64,000 nt of DNA from Monarcha castaneiventris obscurior. Its lineage: Eukaryota > Chordata > Aves > Passeriformes > Monarchidae. The stretch covers positions 6,398,001-6,462,000 of the forward strand of contig JAMPIT010000379.1 in the NCBI GenBank assembly GCA_026261815.1, in the 5' to 3' direction. Under the pieces are notes generated by a model that was not told where the DNA came from, made no database searches, and saw only the letters and a list, made by a program, of their open reading frames with translations. The position numbers were made by a program, and so were the translations under genes. Of the stretch, positions 1 through 64,000 are shown one piece after another (the stretch's first letter is position 1; every line of letters starts with the position of its first letter).

Positions 1-50517
<50,517 letters not shown>

Positions 50518-50687
50518 GCTGCCCCGGGCCCGCGGCACCGAGGGCCCGCCTCCCGCCGCACCCAACGCCGGCCGCGGGGGACGCAGCAGCGCTCCGCGCA
50601 CCATTCCCTGCGGAACGTGGGCCGGCAGCAGCCAGGAGCGCTTCGGGCGTGTTTGTGTCCCTCGTCGCAGGACGGGCTCAGGGCATG

Positions 50688-51190
50688 CACACACAGAATG
50701 GGTCAGGCTGGAAGGGACCCCAGCGGGCCGTCTGGTCCGACCTCCCTGCTCAGGCAGGCACACGGCACGGGATTGCACCCAGACCGTGCTTCAGTGTCTC
50801 CACTGAGGGGGATTCCACACCTCTCTAGGCAAACTGTCCCAGTGCTCGGTCACCCGCACAGTAAAAACTTCTTCCTCACATTCAGACAGAACTTCCTGTG
50901 CCCGTTGCCTCTTGTCCTATTGCTCGGAACCATCGACAAGAGCCTGGGCACCTTCGCTACAGATACACCAAGAGCCCACTTGGCACCTTCACTACAGATA
51001 CACAGACATGGACGAGATCCCCTTTCAGTCGTCTCTTCTCGATACTGTACAGGCTGAGCTCCCTCAGCCTTTCCTCATCACAGAGATGCACCAATCCTCA
51101 ATCATGTTTATTGCCCTTCGCTGGCCCCGCCCCAGGAGCTCCCGTTGTCCCGAGGAGCCCAGAACGGGACAGTAGTGTTGGATACAGTGC
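50688..51190 (-). mobile_element. CR1 LINE fragment inside the divergent promoter
   Basis: Minus orientation, starts CACACAGAATGGGTCAGGCT and continues through CTTCTTCCTCACATTCAGAC and GAGCTCCCTCAGCCTTTCCT to about the C9 run. It contains a private tandem duplication at 50940–51005. It separates the PRKDC-proximal and MCM4-proximal halves of the CpG island. Confidence 0.9.
50940..51005 (+). repeat. About 33-bp tandem duplication inside the promoter CR1
   Basis: GAGCCTGGGCACCTTCGCTA...GATACAC and GAGCCCACTTGGCACCTTCA...GATACAC lie head to tail. Other CR1 copies in the window do not have this. Confidence 0.85.
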
Positions 51191-51248
51191 CCCCCCCCGC
51201 TCAGAGAATGGGCTGCTCCGACATCGCCACGCCTCCCTGCCGCTCTCG

Positions 51249-51263
51249 TTTTGCCGCGAAATT
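51249..51263 (+). promoter_or_regulatory. Candidate E2F site
   Basis: The 15-mer TTTTGCCGCGAAATT contains TTTGCCGC, which fits the E2F consensus TTTSSCGC, and on the other strand a near match TTTCGCGG. MCM genes are classical E2F targets at G1/S. It lies about 500 bp before the MCM4 ATG and just outside the CR1 insert. Binding is inferred. Confidence 0.55.
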
Positions 51264-51510
51264 CGGTGAGGTGCGGGCGGCCCCACTCTGGGTTGTGGGG
51301 GTGGAGGCGGTGTGCCATTACTGAAGGCAGCCTCTGCCACGTACCACAGGCAGTAACCTGAATTATGATTCTTTCTCTATTGTAGCAGGTCGAGCGGGTC
51401 GCAACCCTCACTTCGGGGGTCCAGAGGATTTATCTCCTTTCTCCTTTCCTTCTCGGTTCCGCATCCCCCCTTGCTGCCTTCGTTGGGCGCTCCCGTTGCG
51501 ATCGCGCCTC

Positions 51511-51520
51511 GCCATTGGCC
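51511..51520 (-). promoter_or_regulatory. Inverted CCAAT box (NF-Y type)
   Basis: GCCATTGGCC contains ATTGG, the reverse of CCAAT, in GC-rich sequence just before the probable MCM4 first exon. CCAAT boxes of this kind are common in TATA-less cell-cycle promoters. Confidence 0.5.
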
Positions 51521-51529
51521 AGAAAGCCC

Positions 51530-51589
51530 GGGAGAGCGCGCGCACGCCGCTGGCCGTGGCGGGGTCTGCGGGGCTGTGGGGCCGTGCAG
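51530..51589 (+). other. MCM4: Probable MCM4 non-coding first exon (3' end at 51589)
   Basis: GCCGTGCAG|GTGGGC gives a donor at 51590. A pyrimidine-rich CCCCCTACCCCCAG acceptor ends at 51734, just before the ATG-containing exon. Mammalian MCM4 also has a 5' UTR exon 1 separated by an intron from the ATG. The 5' boundary is not known; the start given is nominal. Confidence 0.5.
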
Positions 51590-51765
51590 GTGGGCGGCGG
51601 CACCGGCCGGGGGTCGCGGCTGCGAGGGGAGCGGAGGGCAGCGAGGGAGGCAAAGCCGGCGGTCGGGGCTCGGCCGGTGGCGGAGCGCCCGCCGCCCTCA
51701 TTCTTCTCGCTGACCCCCGACCCCCTACCCCCAGGTAGGACCGCCGCGGGAGCCGCAGCAGCGCC

Positions 51766-61691
<9,926 letters not shown>

Positions 61692-61714
61692 GTTACCCTG
61701 TGCTTGAGAGCCTG

Positions 61715-61904
61715 CTGTCATGACCTTCGCCTTACTCAAGATAGTGTCAGTCTGCAAGATCTTTGAGATTTGGGACTATCATCAGCTATGACAGGCATGG
61801 CCTGTCCCTGCCAGCCAACTGTCACGGCTTCACTTTGCCTTACTATATTGCCACTCTGCAAGATTTTCATGGCTTGGGCTATCATTTGCTATGACAAGGG
61901 TAGT
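61715..61904 (+). repeat. Imperfect tandem duplication in the MCM4 3' UTR
   Basis: Copy 1 (61715–61800) and copy 2 (61819–61904) both start CTGTCA, share TCTGCAAGAT near the middle and end with an ACTATCAT/GCTATCAT then GCTATGACA block. The offset is about 104 bp. Confidence 0.85.
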
Positions 61905-62148
61905 CATGATTAAGTGGCACTTCTGTCATTACAAGATATTATGAAATACCTGAAAAATCCTCATGTCAGTAATGCTATTTACATTCTAGCTAAATGTAAT
62001 TACTAATATGTCAAGGGCTCTGTGTTTTTATGAGGTTTTTTAGAGCATGCTAACAATATTGCCTGTATTTCCAATTGAATTGTAAAAATTCATCCTCAAT
62101 GGCTTTTTAGTAACTGCAGTTTTTACTGTTAGCATTGCTGTAAGCTGA

Positions 62149-62154
62149 AATAAA
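62149..62154 (+). terminator. MCM4: MCM4 poly(A) signal AATAAA
   Basis: Canonical hexamer about 460 bases after the stop, followed within 40 nt by a GT-rich stretch (CTCTTGTGTTTGTTT) that fits a downstream element. Confidence 0.85.
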
Positions 62155-62170
62155 ATTATTTGACTTAAAA

Positions 62171-63729
62171 GGACTCTCTTGTGTTTGTTTCAAATACAAA
62201 TCAGCATCTCCTGTGCTGGGCACTTTTCAGTCTAGAATTCTGTAATTTTTTGGAAGTTCTTTGTGAGAGCATGAAAGGAACTTTACTTTTTGGGTGTTTT
62301 GTTTGTTTTGTTTGATCTGAGCATACTGTAGAAGTATCTTCAGTGTAAAAAAGGTAGATAGATTCTACTTGAAACCACATTTCTTTACTTCAATTTTAAG
62401 TATGACTGGATAAATTAAGATACCCGCTTTTGGTGTAATGACATGTAGTCAGTCCTGAAAGAACAAGGTCTTGTAGCTTGTTTACAATAATATTCCAAGT
62501 GCCTGGTATTGGTGATTTTTTAATAGAAAAATACAATGCTATGTCAACCTTCCTCAGCTGCACAAAGCAGCACAACTGCTTTATTTGGTCTATTTTATTT
62601 CAGTGCAATGAGCAGGTTAGAATCCTTGCAATAATTGTTTCAGCCAAACTTGAAATTGGATGTTACTGAGAAATATTCCAAAATGTACTCTGCCTTCACT
62701 TTGTGAAGAGGAAAAAAAAATGATCTATTCACTTAATTTAAGTGATCTTGGATTATACTTAGTATTCATCCTAAAGAATGATGAGGCTTTCTCTAATCAT
62801 TACACATTCCTGAGAGAGATGTCCACATTATCGTTGTCCACACTGCTTACAGTTGATGAGATAAAAAGTCACATACCAAAGATCATGACAGAAATAGTTT
62901 TTTATAAAACAGGTTTACCACACGATGTTAGCGGGAGAAGAACCCAGTGGCACTACACTGTGAACTGTGGAAAACCTTGCTCAAAGTGTCTATGCAGCAG
63001 CTGTAGGGATGCCCTAGACTTTTCAGAAAAATGGCATTTAGTACAACTGTTCCAGGCATCTTCTATCTAGTGATCATACTGAAAGCAGTCACATTGGGGG
63101 ATGCTATGAATTTTCAGGTATGCGTGAGAGTTCAAGAAGGTTAAGACACAACAAATTTAGCATCACCGGTCACCAAGATCTAAAAAACTGCACTTGCTGT
63201 GCAGCTCCTGGAAGGGTCAGGGGAAAGTGCACGCATAATAAAACACACAATGTCTGGAGAAGGACCAGAAGAAATTAGTAAGGTGTTGGGGGAAGTCAGT
63301 GAATCAGATGCTCAAGGTTATCTCTGAAGCTCTAACACAAGTGTGGCAGCCCAAATTAGCCTCTTAAAGGCAGCTCTGCAAAATGGAAGTAGGAGAGAAG
63401 TCTGAGGAGCTCAATTATAACCTGCACACAGGCCACAGCTAAAAGACATGGATGTTGTAGGCTGCTTTCTAGGACACAGACTTGAGAGGCAAGAGGTGAC
63501 AGCTTTTACCTGTAGACTTAAATTGACCAATGCAGCTCATACTACAGCTTAATAAAGATCATTTGTGAAAGAAGATCCTATATATCTGGGCAGGGATCAC
63601 AATGGACAGCTGGGGAAAAACAAGCATTCCCTAAACTATTTCCATGGCGTGATCAAGACACACTAATTCAGGTCTCTAACCATTGTTCATCCATTGTGTG
63701 CTGATTTTGGATCCTGTAGTTAACTTTCT
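62171..63729. other. Intergenic region downstream of MCM4
   Basis: About 1.5 kb between the MCM4 poly(A) site and the LTR. It holds one 136-codon open frame (62660–63070, plus) with no family I recognise, and no splice or protein similarity. In other vertebrates the next gene is UBE2V2; no part of it is seen here. Confidence 0.6.
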
Positions 63730-64000
63730 TCACAGTGGCTGTTGTGGGGCTGTTTTGGATTTGTGCTGGACACAGGGTTGATAAAGCAGAGATGTGTTTG
63801 TTACTGCTGAGAAGAGCTTACGTAGAGCCAAGGCCTTTTCTGCTTCTTGTGCTGCCATGTTGGCATGGGAGGTTGGGAGGACACAGCCAGGACAGGTGAC
63901 CACAACTGACCAAAGGGATGTTCCAGACCACATGACATCATACCCAGCATATAAAGTGGGGGGAAGAAGGAGGAAGGGGGAGACATTTGAAGTGATGGTG
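63730..64000 (+). mobile_element. Related ERV LTR, 5' part (cut at window end)
   Basis: Contains AGCCAGGACAGGTGACC, GACCAAAGGGATGTTCCAGA and a TATA box in CAGCATATAAAGTG at about 63948. The same order of blocks occurs on the minus strand of the PRKDC intron 14 LTR. The element continues beyond the window, so whether it is a solo LTR or part of a longer provirus is not known. Left boundary approximate. Confidence 0.7.

Larger units (their letters stand above)
50518..51734. promoter_or_regulatory. Divergent PRKDC–MCM4 promoter region
   Basis: The two ATGs face away from each other, 1248 bp apart. Both flanks are very CpG-rich (about 49990–50680 and 51200–52200), and no TATA box is placed near either gene. 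Divergent transcription of PRKDC and MCM4 from one CpG island is known in mammals. Here a CR1 fragment (about 50688–51190) splits the island. GC boxes such as GGGCGG occur at about 51274–51280 and 51591–51597. Transcription start sites cannot be fixed from sequence alone. Confidence 0.85.
61692..62170 (+). other. MCM4: MCM4 3' UTR
   Basis: Untranslated region from the stop codon to about 15–20 nt past the AATAAA at 62149. It contains an imperfect tandem duplication (61715–61800 and 61819–61904). The cleavage point is estimated. Confidence 0.8.

Overview
The window is vertebrate nuclear DNA, most likely from a bird. The genes are split into many short exons with GT–AG introns. The interspersed repeats are CR1 LINE 3' ends and an LTR family that I recognise from avian genomes. 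Two large genes lie head to head. No operons, CRISPR arrays, tRNAs or prokaryotic features are visible.

Positions 1–50517, minus strand: the 5' two thirds of PRKDC, which encodes DNA-PKcs, the catalytic subunit of the DNA-dependent protein kinase. I could place 59 consecutive coding exons by protein similarity, splice sites and reading phase. They join without a frameshift or stop into residues 1–2708 (human protein 4128 residues). They cover the N-terminal and middle HEAT-repeat cradle, the region of the human S2056 (PQR) phosphorylation cluster, and the whole T2609 (ABCDE) cluster. The FAT and kinase domains lie beyond position 1. Introns hold several CR1 fragments, a probable solo LTR at 37669–38222, and a perfect 16-bp inverted repeat at 29903–29940.

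Positions 50518–51765: the shared, CpG-rich divergent promoter of PRKDC and MCM4. A CR1 fragment of about 500 bp sits in its middle. On the MCM4 side there are an E2F-like site, an inverted CCAAT box and a probable non-coding MCM4 first exon.

Positions 51766–61691, plus strand: complete MCM4 in 16 coding exons, 860 residues (human 863). It has the Cys4 zinc finger, Walker A, Walker B, sensor 1 and arginine finger. A poly(A) signal lies at 62149, and the 3' UTR carries an imperfect tandem duplication. Positions 62171–64000 are intergenic with no recognised gene. The window ends inside a second LTR related to the one in PRKDC intron 14.

The two proteins are not partners in one reaction. MCM4 is a subunit of the MCM2–7 replicative helicase, and DNA-PKcs works in non-homologous end joining. 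Their divergent arrangement from one promoter is the known vertebrate layout. I found no convincing undescribed system. The most interesting items are repeats close to splice sites or promoter elements. Exon junctions were placed by eye, using remembered similarity to mammalian orthologues, not by alignment software.
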